A stretch of 33,672 nucleotides of DNA from Arsukibacterium tuosuense (GTDB lineage Bacteria > Pseudomonadota > Gammaproteobacteria > Steroidobacterales > GCA-2729495): contig CAMBYH010000019.1 of assembly GCA_945872065.1 (NCBI GenBank), forward strand, positions 1 to 33,672, in the 5' to 3' direction. This document shows, piece after piece, positions 24,522 through 31,696 of this stretch (positions within the stretch are counted from its first letter, which is position 1; each line of letters opens with the position of its first letter). Under the pieces are notes generated by a model. The model was not told the origin of the DNA, ran no database searches, and was given only the letters and a program-made list of their open reading frames with translations. The position numbers were made by a program, and so were the translations under genes.

Positions 24522-24998
24522 ATGTCAGCAGCGACCGGCGCCGAATTTATGTCAAATGAACTGATGATCGTTCTGGCAGGAGCCAGCCTGGCTGCCCTGC
24601 TTGGCGGGGGGCTGGTGGCCTGGTTTACCGCGCGCCCGGTTCAGGCCCCGGACCCCGAACTGGAGGGTCGCCGGGAACTGCAGCTTATAGAGCTCCGGGA
24701 CCTTGCCGAGAAGCACCGTCAGGAATGCCGTGCAGCTGAAGAACGGCTGAGCGCCCAGCAGGCGGAACTGGAAGATGGGCTCGCGCACATCCACACTCTC
24801 GAGGATCAGGTGGCGGCGTACCTGCGCCAGTATGCCCAGGCCAAGAACACCCTGAAGGCGGAGATCCGCCACAAGAATACGCTCAGCACCGAACTGGCCG
24901 CGGCGAGCGCCCAGATCCAGGCGCTGCGGGGCCGGGTCGAGGAACTGGAAATGGAACGCAACGCCATCACCGGCAGCCTCCGCCGCCTCAGCGCGTAG
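24522..24998 (+). CDS. Single-pass membrane coiled-coil protein, unknown function
   Basis: 158 residues. One N-terminal transmembrane segment (LMIVLAGASLAALLGGGLVAWFT, about residues 14-36) precedes a long charged helix (about 45-150) with heptad-like Leu spacing, a predicted coiled coil. The architecture resembles YhcB-like envelope proteins, but I see no family signature, so no function is given. GGGGA at 24510-24514 supports the ATG at 24522; ATG 24549 is an alternative. It lies 92 bases upstream of lon. Confidence 0.7.
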   Translation: MSAATGAEFMSNELMIVLAGASLAALLGGGLVAWFTARPVQAPDPELEGRRELQLIELRDLAEKHRQECRAAEERLSAQQAELEDGLAHIHTLEDQVAAYLRQYAQAKNTLKAEIRHKNTLSTELAAASAQIQALRGRVEELEMERNAITGSLRRLSA

Positions 24999-25035
24999 CG
25001 CCTGACGCTGACCCGGGCGCCGCCCCGGTGGCACA

Positions 25036-25062
25036 TTGAAATCCCCGCTCCCGGCCTCATCT
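25036..25062 (+). promoter_or_regulatory. Sigma-32 (heat-shock) type promoter of lon
   Basis: TTGAAA (25036-25041), 13 bases, then CCTCATCT (25055-25062), compared with the RpoH consensus CTTGAAA-N13-15-CCCCATNT. The predicted start is near 25070, about 20 bases before the lon ATG. Lon is a classic RpoH target. Confidence 0.65.
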
Positions 25063-25090
25063 CCCTCTCTGGCGCAACCGCGCCGGGACG

Positions 25091-27460
25091 ATGAGAGCAA
25101 GTATGCGCGAGACAGTACCCAATCCGGCTCCGGATTCCCCTGCCCCGGTGCAGCAGGTCCCCGAAGACGTGCTGATCATTCTGCCGGTCCGCAACACCGT
25201 GGTGTTCCCCGGCGCCGTGATCCCGCTGACCATCGGCCGGCGCATTTCGCTGGCGGCTGCTGAGGAGGCGGCCCGCAGCGGCCGGCGCATCGGGCTGATA
25301 CTGCAACGGGATCCGTCCCTCGGGGAACCGACGGGCGCTGACCTGTATCCCGTGGGCACCATCGCCAGGGTGGTCCGCTACTTCACCGCCCGGGATGGCA
25401 CCCAGCATGTGGTCTGTCAGGGTGAACAGCGCTTTCGGGTGCTCGATCACCTGCAGGGCCTGCCCTTCATGGCGGCCCGCTTCGATCTGGTCCCTGAACC
25501 CGCGGCGCACACCGCAGCCCTGGAGGCCCGCGCCCTCATCCTGAAGGAGCGGGCCCTGGAGGCCATCGCGCTGCTGCCCCAGGCCATGCCGGAGCTCGCC
25601 GGCGTCCTGCAGCAGATCGACAACCCGGGACAGCTCGCCGACCTGGTGGCCGGCTTCCTGGACATCAAGCCCCAGCAAAAGCAGGAAGTCCTGGAAATCT
25701 TTGACGTGCAGCGGCGCCTCGACCGCGTGCTCGACCTGCTCTCGCACCAGGTGGAGGTCATGAAGCTCTCGCGGCAGGTGGACGAGCAGACCAAGGAGAA
25801 GCTCGGCGACAAGCAGCGGGAGTTCTACCTGCGGGAGCAGCTGCGGACTATCCAGAACGAGCTCGGCGACACGGGCGACGTGGCCGAGGTCGACGAACTG
25901 CGCGCCGCCATTGAGAAATCCGGTATGACAGAAGAGGCGCTGACCCAGGCCCGAAAGGAGTTGAAGCGCCTCGAACAGATGCCTGAAGCCTCCGGCGAAC
26001 ACTCGATGGTACGCACCTACCTGGACTGGCTGGTGGCTCTGCCCTGGGCAAAGCTGGATACGGAGAGCATCGACATCGCGAAGGCCCGGCAAGTGCTGGA
26101 GGACGACCATTTCGGCCTCACCAAGGTGAAACAGCGCATCCTCGAATACTTGGCCGTGCGCAAGCTGAACCCGGAGGGCAGGTCGCCCATTCTGTGCTTC
26201 CTCGGCCCGCCGGGCGTCGGCAAGACGTCCCTGGGCCAGAGCATTGCCAGGGCGCTGGGCCTGAAGTTTGTGCGCGGCTCACTGGGCGGCGTGCACGACG
26301 AGGCAGAGATTCGCGGCCACCGGCGCACCTACATCGGCGCCCTGCCCGGCAACGTCATCCAGCAGCTCCGCAAGGCTGGCACGCGCAATCCCGTCTTCAT
26401 GCTGGACGAGATGGACAAGCTCGGGGCGGGCTTCCACGGCGACCCCTCATCGGCCCTGCTCGAGGTGCTGGACCCCGAGCAGAACAGCACCTTCCGCGAC
26501 AACTACCTCGCGGTGCCCTTTGACCTGTCCAAGGTGTTCTTCGTGGCCACCGCCAACCAGCTCGACACCATCCCGGGCCCCCTGCGGGACCGGCTGGAGA
26601 TCATCGAGCTGCCTGGCTATACCCAGGAGGAGAAACTGCAGATCGCCCGGCGCTACCTCGTCGACCGGCAGCGGTCAGCCAACGGGCTGACGGCGGAGCA
26701 GGTCAGTGTCAGCGATGGGGCCCTCGCGGAAATCGTCGCCTGCTACACCCGGGAAGCAGGGGTGCGCAGTCTCGAGCGCAAGATCGGCGCGGTGCTCCGC
26801 AACGTTGCCGTCCGGATCTCGGAGGGGACGGCGACCCGCGTGGCGCTCGACGAACAGGCTGTGCAGGAGATCCTCGGGTCACGACGCTACGAATCCGAAG
26901 TGGCGCTGCGGACCAGTACTGCCGGCGTGGCCACCGGCCTCGCGTGGACACCTGTGGGCGGCGACATACTCTTTATCGAGGCCACCAGCATGCCTGGCAA
27001 GGGTCAGCTCATCCTCACGGGCCAGCTGGGCGACGTCATGAAGGAAAGCGCCCAGGCGGCCTTCAGCCTGGTGAAAACCCGGGCAGATTCCCTGGGCCTG
27101 GGCGGCTTTGACTTCGCCACCCGGGACCTCCATGTGCACTTGCCCGCGGGTGCCATCCCGAAGGACGGACCCAGCGCCGGGGTCGCCCTCTTCCTCGCCC
27201 TCTGCTCGCTGCTGACCAACCGTAAAGTACGGAGCGACGTGGCCATGACCGGCGAGATCAGCCTGCGTGGCCTCGTGCTGCCGGTCGGCGGGATCAAGGA
27301 GAAGACGCTCGCTGCGCTGCGTGCCGGCATCCACACCGTCCTGCTGCCGGCCCGGAACCGGAAGGACCTGGAGGAAATCCCCGAGAGCGCCCGGAACCAG
27401 CTGCGGTTCATCTGGCTGGAAACGGTGGATGACGCCCTGGGGGCGGCCCTGGAAACCTAG
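25091..27460 (+). CDS. lon: ATP-dependent protease La
   Basis: 789-residue cytoplasmic AAA+ serine protease that degrades misfolded and regulatory proteins. The N-terminal substrate domain starts around LIILPVRNTVVFPGAVIPLTIGR; the AAA+ module has Walker A GPPGVGKTS, Walker B VFMLDEMDK and the HDEAEIRGHRRTYIGALPG segment; the protease domain has the Ser695 (PKDGPSAG) and Lys738 (GIKEKTLAA) dyad. Length is within the LonA range (E. coli 784). ATG 25103 is an alternative start four codons on. A sigma-32-like promoter lies directly upstream. Confidence 0.96.
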   Translation: MRASMRETVPNPAPDSPAPVQQVPEDVLIILPVRNTVVFPGAVIPLTIGRRISLAAAEEAARSGRRIGLILQRDPSLGEPTGADLYPVGTIARVVRYFTARDGTQHVVCQGEQRFRVLDHLQGLPFMAARFDLVPEPAAHTAALEARALILKERALEAIALLPQAMPELAGVLQQIDNPGQLADLVAGFLDIKPQQKQEVLEIFDVQRRLDRVLDLLSHQVEVMKLSRQVDEQTKEKLGDKQREFYLREQLRTIQNELGDTGDVAEVDELRAAIEKSGMTEEALTQARKELKRLEQMPEASGEHSMVRTYLDWLVALPWAKLDTESIDIAKARQVLEDDHFGLTKVKQRILEYLAVRKLNPEGRSPILCFLGPPGVGKTSLGQSIARALGLKFVRGSLGGVHDEAEIRGHRRTYIGALPGNVIQQLRKAGTRNPVFMLDEMDKLGAGFHGDPSSALLEVLDPEQNSTFRDNYLAVPFDLSKVFFVATANQLDTIPGPLRDRLEIIELPGYTQEEKLQIARRYLVDRQRSANGLTAEQVSVSDGALAEIVACYTREAGVRSLERKIGAVLRNVAVRISEGTATRVALDEQAVQEILGSRRYESEVALRTSTAGVATGLAWTPVGGDILFIEATSMPGKGQLILTGQLGDVMKESAQAAFSLVKTRADSLGLGGFDFATRDLHVHLPAGAIPKDGPSAGVALFLALCSLLTNRKVRSDVAMTGEISLRGLVLPVGGIKEKTLAALRAGIHTVLLPARNRKDLEEIPESARNQLRFIWLETVDDALGAALET

Positions 27461-27556
27461 GGTCACTGGCCGCCCTTTGGTTTCCCGGAAAGAATGCGGG
27501 CGGTCCGGGCGGCCGAGGGACTAGCATCTCCGGCAACTGACCCTGGAGATGTACCT

Positions 27557-28330
27557 ATGCGTTCGACGGCGTCCCTGGTTTCGGCTGGCCTGCTGTGCAG
27601 CGTCGGTCTCGTCTTTGCGGCCACGGGGCCCGCGTTAGCGGGCGCGCACACCGGCGCTGGCGGCAAGCCCAAGGCACCACCGGCTCCGGATGCGTTCTAC
27701 GAGCACACCGGGTTTGAAGGGCGGGAGCAAGTCCTTACCGACGCGATCACGAAGGCCATCCGCGAGGCCAAGCCCAGGGAGGGTGAAACCCTGAACTTCA
27801 CCCCGGCCCAGCAGCAGATGCTGGGCGCGGCCGTGGGCAAGGCCATCAAGACCATCAGCAACGACACGCCCTACCAGCACGAGATGAACGATGCCCTGGT
27901 CAAGGCGCAGCTCACCACCATCCAGTTCGCCAAGGACAACGGGATGGTGAAGGAGCTGGTTGACCACGAGGTGAAGACCCAGAGCTTCATGCTTTCCCGG
28001 GTGGGCAACATGATCCGCAACGGCGGCAGTCCAGAGCTGGGGACCATTGCCCTCACGGAGCGCACCGCCTGTTTCTACCAGCTGGTCCAGAACTACCAGC
28101 GGACGGGCACCACCATGCGCTGGAAGTCCCCTTACGGCAACGTTCTGGCGGTGAGCGTACCGATTGGCCAGCACAATCTGACGGAGCAGGAGGTCCATGA
28201 GATCTACTCCGTGCCCCTGCTGAAGCAGCAGGCCGCGGTCATGGGCATGACTATCGAGATCTCACCCTGGCAGGCGGATGGCTGGGTCACCATGACGATC
28301 AAGGTCCCGGAAAAGGTCGCCGCCCTCTAG
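27557..28330 (+). CDS. Secreted protein of unknown function
   Basis: 257 residues with a clear Sec signal peptide (MRSTASLVSAGLLCSVGLVFAATGPALA, cleavage likely after ALA). The mature part is mostly polar alpha-helical by eye, with one Cys, and a C-terminal beta-like segment (WQADGWVTMTIKVPEKV). I do not recognise a family. GGAGAT eight bases upstream supports the ATG at 27557; the frame is open to 27494 but without support. It lies between lon and the GTPase and is followed by a strong hairpin. Confidence 0.75.
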   Translation: MRSTASLVSAGLLCSVGLVFAATGPALAGAHTGAGGKPKAPPAPDAFYEHTGFEGREQVLTDAITKAIREAKPREGETLNFTPAQQQMLGAAVGKAIKTISNDTPYQHEMNDALVKAQLTTIQFAKDNGMVKELVDHEVKTQSFMLSRVGNMIRNGGSPELGTIALTERTACFYQLVQNYQRTGTTMRWKSPYGNVLAVSVPIGQHNLTEQEVHEIYSVPLLKQQAAVMGMTIEISPWQADGWVTMTIKVPEKVAAL

Positions 28331-28335
28331 TTACT

Positions 28336-28362
28336 CCGGGGAGCGGCCTCGCCGCTCCCCGG
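28336..28362. terminator. 12-bp GC-rich hairpin after the secreted-protein gene
   Basis: CCGGGGAGCGGC (28336-28347) pairs perfectly with GCCGCTCCCCGG (28351-28362) around a three-base loop, five bases after the stop codon. No U-tract follows, so it is a stable 3' end structure or a weak terminator. Confidence 0.5.
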
Positions 28363-28375
28363 GCTTCGGGCCGGT

Positions 28376-28381
28376 TACAAT
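28376..28381 (+). promoter_or_regulatory. -10 box of the GTPase gene, implying a leaderless or near-leaderless mRNA
   Basis: TACAAT ends nine bases before the ATG, and no Shine-Dalgarno sequence lies between them. The -35 position falls inside the preceding hairpin. Confidence 0.4.
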
Positions 28382-28390
28382 GGCGGGCTG

Positions 28391-29443
28391 ATGCCCGCCA
28401 ATCTCACCCCTGTCTACCGCAAGGCCGAGGAGGCCTACCGCAACGCCCGGGAGCCTGCGGAAAAGCTCGAGCATCTCAAGGAGATGCTCCGCACCATTCC
28501 GAAGCACAAGGGCACCGATCACCTCCAGGGCGATATCAAGCGCTGGATCAAGGAGATCACCGAAGAAATCGGTGCGGCAAAACAGAGCGGCAAGAAAAAG
28601 GGTCCGGTGCACTCCATTCGGCGGGAGGGTGCCGCCCAGATCGCGCTCCTCGGGGCGCCAAACGCGGGCAAGTCCCAGCTCCACTCCCAGCTGACGGGAT
28701 CCAAAGCCGACATCGGTCCCTACCCATTCACCACCAAATTGCCCCAGCCGGGGATGGTGCCCTTCGAGGACATCTACTTTCAGCTCGTCGATATGCCACC
28801 GATTTCCAGCGACTACATCGAAGGCTGGATCGTGAACTCACTGCAGCCGGCGGATGGCGTCCTGGTGGTGGTCGATCTCGCTGATCCGGCCTGTGCTGAA
28901 CACATTCAGGCCATTCTTCAGCAACTCACGGAGCGCAAGATCGACCTGCACGGCTACTGGCCGGGGCTCCGCGGCCCGAAGCCTCTGCCCGAACCCGCCT
29001 TCGACGAGGACGGGGAGGAAATCATTGGCGACCCGTTCCGCATTTCCCTGCCCGCCATCCTGGTGGGGAACAAGAGCGACCTCGTTGAAGATCCGGCAGC
29101 GGAGCTGCAGGTGCTCACGGAGCTCCTGGAGCTCGACTTCCCCACCGCCCACGTGTCGGCACTCACCGGCGCCGGCTGCGAGACCATCAGCGCGCTCCTC
29201 TTCAAGGCACTGCAGATCGTCCGCGTTTACACCAAGCAGCCGGGCAAGCCGGCCGACACGAGCCGCCCCTTCACGCTGCGCCGCGGGCAGACGGTTTTTG
29301 ATGTGGCCACCCAGGTGCACAAGGACATCGCCACCGGCCTCCGGTACGGCAAGATCTGGGGCACCGAAGCGTACGCGGGCCAGCAGGTCGGGCCGGAGCA
29401 CGCGCTCGCCGACAAGGACATCATCGAACTGCACATGAAGTAG
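28391..29443 (+). CDS. DRG/Obg-type GTPase with TGS domain
   Basis: 350-residue GTPase of the OBG-HflX superfamily, closer in layout to archaeal/eukaryotic DRG proteins than to bacterial ObgE. An N-terminal helical domain (1-80, EKLEHLKEMLRTIPKHKGTDHLQGDIKRWIKE) precedes the G domain: G1 GAPNAGKSQL (88-97), G2 PFTT, G3 DMPP (134-137), G4 NKSD, and a C-terminal TGS domain (about 275-350, RRGQTVFDVATQVHKDI). DRG proteins bind ribosomes; a translation-linked role here is inference. Its TAG stop is the first triplet of a REP-type repeat. Confidence 0.88.
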   Translation: MPANLTPVYRKAEEAYRNAREPAEKLEHLKEMLRTIPKHKGTDHLQGDIKRWIKEITEEIGAAKQSGKKKGPVHSIRREGAAQIALLGAPNAGKSQLHSQLTGSKADIGPYPFTTKLPQPGMVPFEDIYFQLVDMPPISSDYIEGWIVNSLQPADGVLVVVDLADPACAEHIQAILQQLTERKIDLHGYWPGLRGPKPLPEPAFDEDGEEIIGDPFRISLPAILVGNKSDLVEDPAAELQVLTELLELDFPTAHVSALTGAGCETISALLFKALQIVRVYTKQPGKPADTSRPFTLRRGQTVFDVATQVHKDIATGLRYGKIWGTEAYAGQQVGPEHALADKDIIELHMK

Positions 29444-29504
29444 GAGCGCCCCGTAGGAGCGCCTTGAGGCGCGATGGCTATCGATCGCGCCTCAAGGCGC
29501 TCCT
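29440..29504. repeat. REP-type repeat pair with an extra truncated head
   Basis: A partial copy GTAGGAGCGCC (29440-29450) is followed by a full unit whose arms (29455-29475 and 29484-29504) form a perfect 21-bp stem with an eight-base loop. The partial head provides the GTPase stop codon TAG. The element separates two convergent genes. Confidence 0.9.
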
Positions 29505-29523
29505 GCAGGGTGCTCCTCCGGCG

Positions 29524-29979
29524 TCATTCCGCCGGCGGCGGCGTCCGGTCCACGGTAACTTCCTTCGTGCGGGTCTGGGTCGCCGGGTCGTAGCTGCTGG
29601 TGACATCCCGCGCGAGGGTACTGCCGTTCGGGTTGGTCACCAGAGTCTCCCGGTTGTAGCCCGTCTCAGTGCGGGTGGTCACGTCGTTGACGGTCCGGGT
29701 CTTGCCGTTGGGACCGGTCGAGGTGATGTCCCGGGTGCGCGTTCCCGCTTCCCGGTCCCGGGTGACGACGGCATCCCGGGTGGCCGTCTTGCCGTTCTGG
29801 CCGGCCCAGGTGGTGTGCCGCTCGTAGCCTGTAGCCGTGCGCTGGGTCTGAATGGTCTTCGTTCCTTCCCGCTTGCCAGAGTGGGTGCCGGCCAGGGCGG
29901 TTGACTGCAGCGCCAGGGCAGCGAGGACGGTCGCCAGGGCGCAGACAGAGGCACGTCGTGAACTGATCAGGGTCTTCAT
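29524..29979 (-). CDS. Secreted threonine-rich repeat protein, putative ECF-sigma target
   Basis: 151 residues: a signal peptide (cleavage near STALA-G) and a mature part made of imperfect repeats of about 28 residues. NGKT at 62 and 91 and NGST at 118 recur at that period, and GYxR recurs at 51 and 107. Rich in Thr, Arg, Asn and Gly with no Cys in the mature part, so probably beta-structured and exported. No known family. GGAGGAG lies eight bases before the ATG. A promoter of the same type as that of the nearby sigma factor lies upstream, with a CRP-type palindrome behind it. Confidence 0.75.
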   Translation of the reverse strand: MKTLISSRRASVCALATVLAALALQSTALAGTHSGKREGTKTIQTQRTATGYERHTTWAGQNGKTATRDAVVTRDREAGTRTRDITSTGPNGKTRTVNDVTTRTETGYNRETLVTNPNGSTLARDVTSSYDPATQTRTKEVTVDRTPPPAE

Positions 29980-30016
29980 CGCAAACTCCTCCAGAGGTGA
30001 TTGGGTCTCGGGAGTA

Positions 30017-30045
30017 AGAACGCGGCGGGTAGCAGTTGGTTGACG
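30017..30045 (-). promoter_or_regulatory. ECF-type promoter of the secreted repeat protein
   Basis: On the minus strand CGTCAAC (30039-30045), 16 bases, then CGTTCT (30017-30022), matching the pattern and spacing of two other promoters in the window. The predicted leader is about 30 bases. Confidence 0.6.
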
Positions 30046-30061
30046 GGTCCTCGAGTGGCTG

Positions 30062-30077
30062 TGTGACCAGCGTCACA
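30062..30077. promoter_or_regulatory. CRP/Vfr/Clp-type binding site
   Basis: TGTGA-CCAGCG-TCACA is a perfect match to the TGTGA-N6-TCACA core and sits in a perfect 7-bp inverted repeat (30061-30078). Its centre is about 59 bases upstream of the predicted start of the repeat-protein transcript, close to a class I activation position. Confidence 0.55.
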
Positions 30078-30088
30078 CGCAGCCTGCG

Positions 30089-30610
30089 CTACGGTGCGGG
30101 TGACCGCGGTGGACGGCGATTCATCCGGCGCTCCAGCAGCCGCTCGCGCTGCTGGGGCGTGAGGCCCTGCCATCGCTCCCGCAGGGCGCGGCGCTGCTCG
30201 GGGCTCATCTCGCGGAAGCGGCCGAAGTTCTCGCGAACCCGGGCCTGCTCCTCGGGGCTCATCGCGTCATAACGCTGGAACTGTTCGCGAATCACTTCGC
30301 GCTGCTCTGGAGTAATCTTTTGCCAGCGGCCGAACCGCTGACGGGCCACCTGGCGTTCCTCGGGATCCATCTGTGTCCAGCGCGCGGCGCCCGCGGCGAG
30401 ACGACTGCGCCGTTCGGCAGAGAGTTCATTCCAGCTGCCCGCGAAACGCTCCAGCAACTGACGCTGGTCCGGACCGAGCTGCTCCCAGGTCGGCGGCGCG
30501 GCCGGGCTGTCGGCGGCGCCCGCCAGCGTAGTCGTGAGCAGCAGCGCCAGGACCGCAAGGGCTTGCACCCATGCGCACCGCGTCTGAAGGTACTTGGGCA
30601 TAACGGCCAT
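30089..30610 (-). CDS. DUF3106 family exported protein
   Basis: 173 residues. A signal peptide (ALAVLALLLTTTLAGAADS) precedes about six repeats of an 18-residue helical unit of the form (L/M)(S/T)PEQRxxxRExFxRWxx, which is the DUF3106 signature. The repeats and the Pro-Glu-Glu turns suggest a string of short helices in the periplasm; charge pattern resembles CpxP/Spy-like sensors but this is only a resemblance. It starts three bases after the stop of the DUF3619-like gene, so it is the third gene of the sigma operon. Confidence 0.87.
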   Translation of the reverse strand: MAVMPKYLQTRCAWVQALAVLALLLTTTLAGAADSPAAPPTWEQLGPDQRQLLERFAGSWNELSAERRSRLAAGAARWTQMDPEERQVARQRFGRWQKITPEQREVIREQFQRYDAMSPEEQARVRENFGRFREMSPEQRRALRERWQGLTPQQRERLLERRMNRRPPRSPAP

Positions 30611-30613
30611 CGG

Positions 30614-31027
30614 TCAGCCCGCGGCCTCGAGCTCAGCCTGCAGCTCGGCAGCGCTCAGCGCGGGATCGAGCCAGGCGTAGAATTCCAGGCCCTCCATCAT
30701 CTCCAGGTTCTCGTCGCCCAGGAGAATATCCAGGTCCTGGGCGACGAGCGGATTGGCAGCGGTCTGCTCCGGCGCAGGCACGGGGTCGACTCCACGGCCC
30801 ACCCAGACGCTGACGATGAGCAGGGCGACGGCGGCGCTGCTGAAAGCCGGCATCAGCCAGCCGCGCCGAACGCCGGCAGGCCGCAAGCCCGCCAACGCCA
30901 ACCGCCGCGCGCGATTCAGGCGGGAGCGCGTGGTGGCGTCGAGTTCATCTGCACTCCGGCGCAACAGGTCGCCGGCAGCGGCAGCCAGACGCTGCTCGTC
31001 GGGGGTCAGGTCCGGTTGCTCACTCAT
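30614..31027 (-). CDS. DUF3619-like membrane protein, putative anti-sigma factor
   Basis: 137 residues: a cytoplasmic N-terminal part (DLLRRSADELDATTRSRLNRARRLAL), one transmembrane helix (LMPAFSSAAVALLIVSVWVG, about 60-80) and an acidic periplasmic tail. The helical segment resembles DUF3619 proteins that follow ECF sigma genes and precede DUF3106 genes in proteobacteria. The topology and the ATGA overlap with the sigma gene fit an anti-sigma factor, but a ZAS zinc motif (HxxxCxxC) is absent, so this role is inferred. Confidence 0.75.
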   Translation of the reverse strand: MSEQPDLTPDEQRLAAAAGDLLRRSADELDATTRSRLNRARRLALAGLRPAGVRRGWLMPAFSSAAVALLIVSVWVGRGVDPVPAPEQTAANPLVAQDLDILLGDENLEMMEGLEFYAWLDPALSAAELQAELEAAG

Positions 31028-31620
31028 GGCCAGTGGTCTCCAAGCAGATTCCTCAAAGTGTGTACCGCCCGGGAGTAGTGTGTCTTGACGCTGCCTGCGG
31101 TGCACCCCATGGCTGATGCCGTATCCGCGACATCGAGACCTTCCACACTGCGCAGGAGAAAGGCCTCCCGTTGCCGGGCAGGGAGACCCTTAAGGGCCGC
31201 TTCGAGGGCCCCCATGGCCGCCCCGCGGGCCAGCTCAGTGTCCGGCGTGAGGCCCCGGGTATCCGGCAGGTTGGCGACCGGGTCCTGGTCCTCCTCCCCG
31301 TCGGCAGCAGGCTCGAACCAGGCCAGCACCCGGCGGCGCACGGCCTGGCGCCGCTGATGATCGGTAATCCGGTTGGTGAGGATCCGGAAGAACAGGGGCC
31401 GCCACTCCTCGCTGGGCCGGGAGCCGTAGGTCCGGACGAGACGGATCATGGCGTCCTGAACCACATCGAGAGCTTCGTCCCGGTCCCGCACAGACATCAG
31501 GGCAATGCGGAAGGCCCGGCGCTCCACCTCCGCGAGAAACCGGTCCATGGCACGGGTCTCGTCCAGGGCTCCCTCCTTGGGCGGGCAGCAGAGCGCCAAC
31601 TCCGCGCTAAACATAAGCAT
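31024..31620 (-). CDS. ECF-type RNA polymerase sigma factor
   Basis: 198 residues from the ATG at 31620. Region 2 includes RDRDEALDVVQDAMIRLVRTYGSRPSEEWRPLFFRILTNRITDHQRR; region 4 is LPARQREAFLLRSVEGLDVADTASAMGCTAGSVKTHYSRAVHTLRNLL, with the helix-turn-helix. The start is favoured because it lies about 17 bases after the predicted transcript start and after AGGGAAG; ATG 31548 (MDRFLAEVERRAF) is an alternative that fits homologues. It overlaps the DUF3619-like gene by four bases. Its own promoter has the GTCAAC-N16-CGTTAC pattern shared with two neighbours, implying autoregulation. Confidence 0.9.
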   Translation of the reverse strand: MLMFSAELALCCPPKEGALDETRAMDRFLAEVERRAFRIALMSVRDRDEALDVVQDAMIRLVRTYGSRPSEEWRPLFFRILTNRITDHQRRQAVRRRVLAWFEPAADGEEDQDPVANLPDTRGLTPDTELARGAAMGALEAALKGLPARQREAFLLRSVEGLDVADTASAMGCTAGSVKTHYSRAVHTLRNLLGDHWP

Positions 31621-31643
31621 ACAACCGTGGCTTCCCTGGGGGA

Positions 31644-31672
31644 GTAACGCAACCGGCAGCAACCGGTTGACA
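31644..31672 (-). promoter_or_regulatory. ECF-type promoter of the sigma operon
   Basis: On the minus strand TGTCAAC (31666-31672), 16 bases, then CGTTAC (31644-31649). It is identical in both elements and spacing to the promoter of the beta-barrel gene at 32694-32722. Confidence 0.65.
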
Positions 31673-31696
31673 GGCCACCTTAGGGTCCGGGCCCGC

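Noticed and set aside
23398-24564. 388-residue plus-strand frame opposite the acyl-CoA ligase
   Set aside because: Antisense shadow; the ligase motifs on the minus strand are complete.
24806-26110. 434-residue minus-strand frame over the coiled-coil gene and lon
   Set aside because: Crosses the real lon start and shows the composition of an antisense frame.
11604-29504. REP-type repeats as CRISPR repeats or insertion sequence ends
   Set aside because: Copies are dispersed at gene ends, not regularly spaced, have no spacers, and no transposase gene is present in the window.
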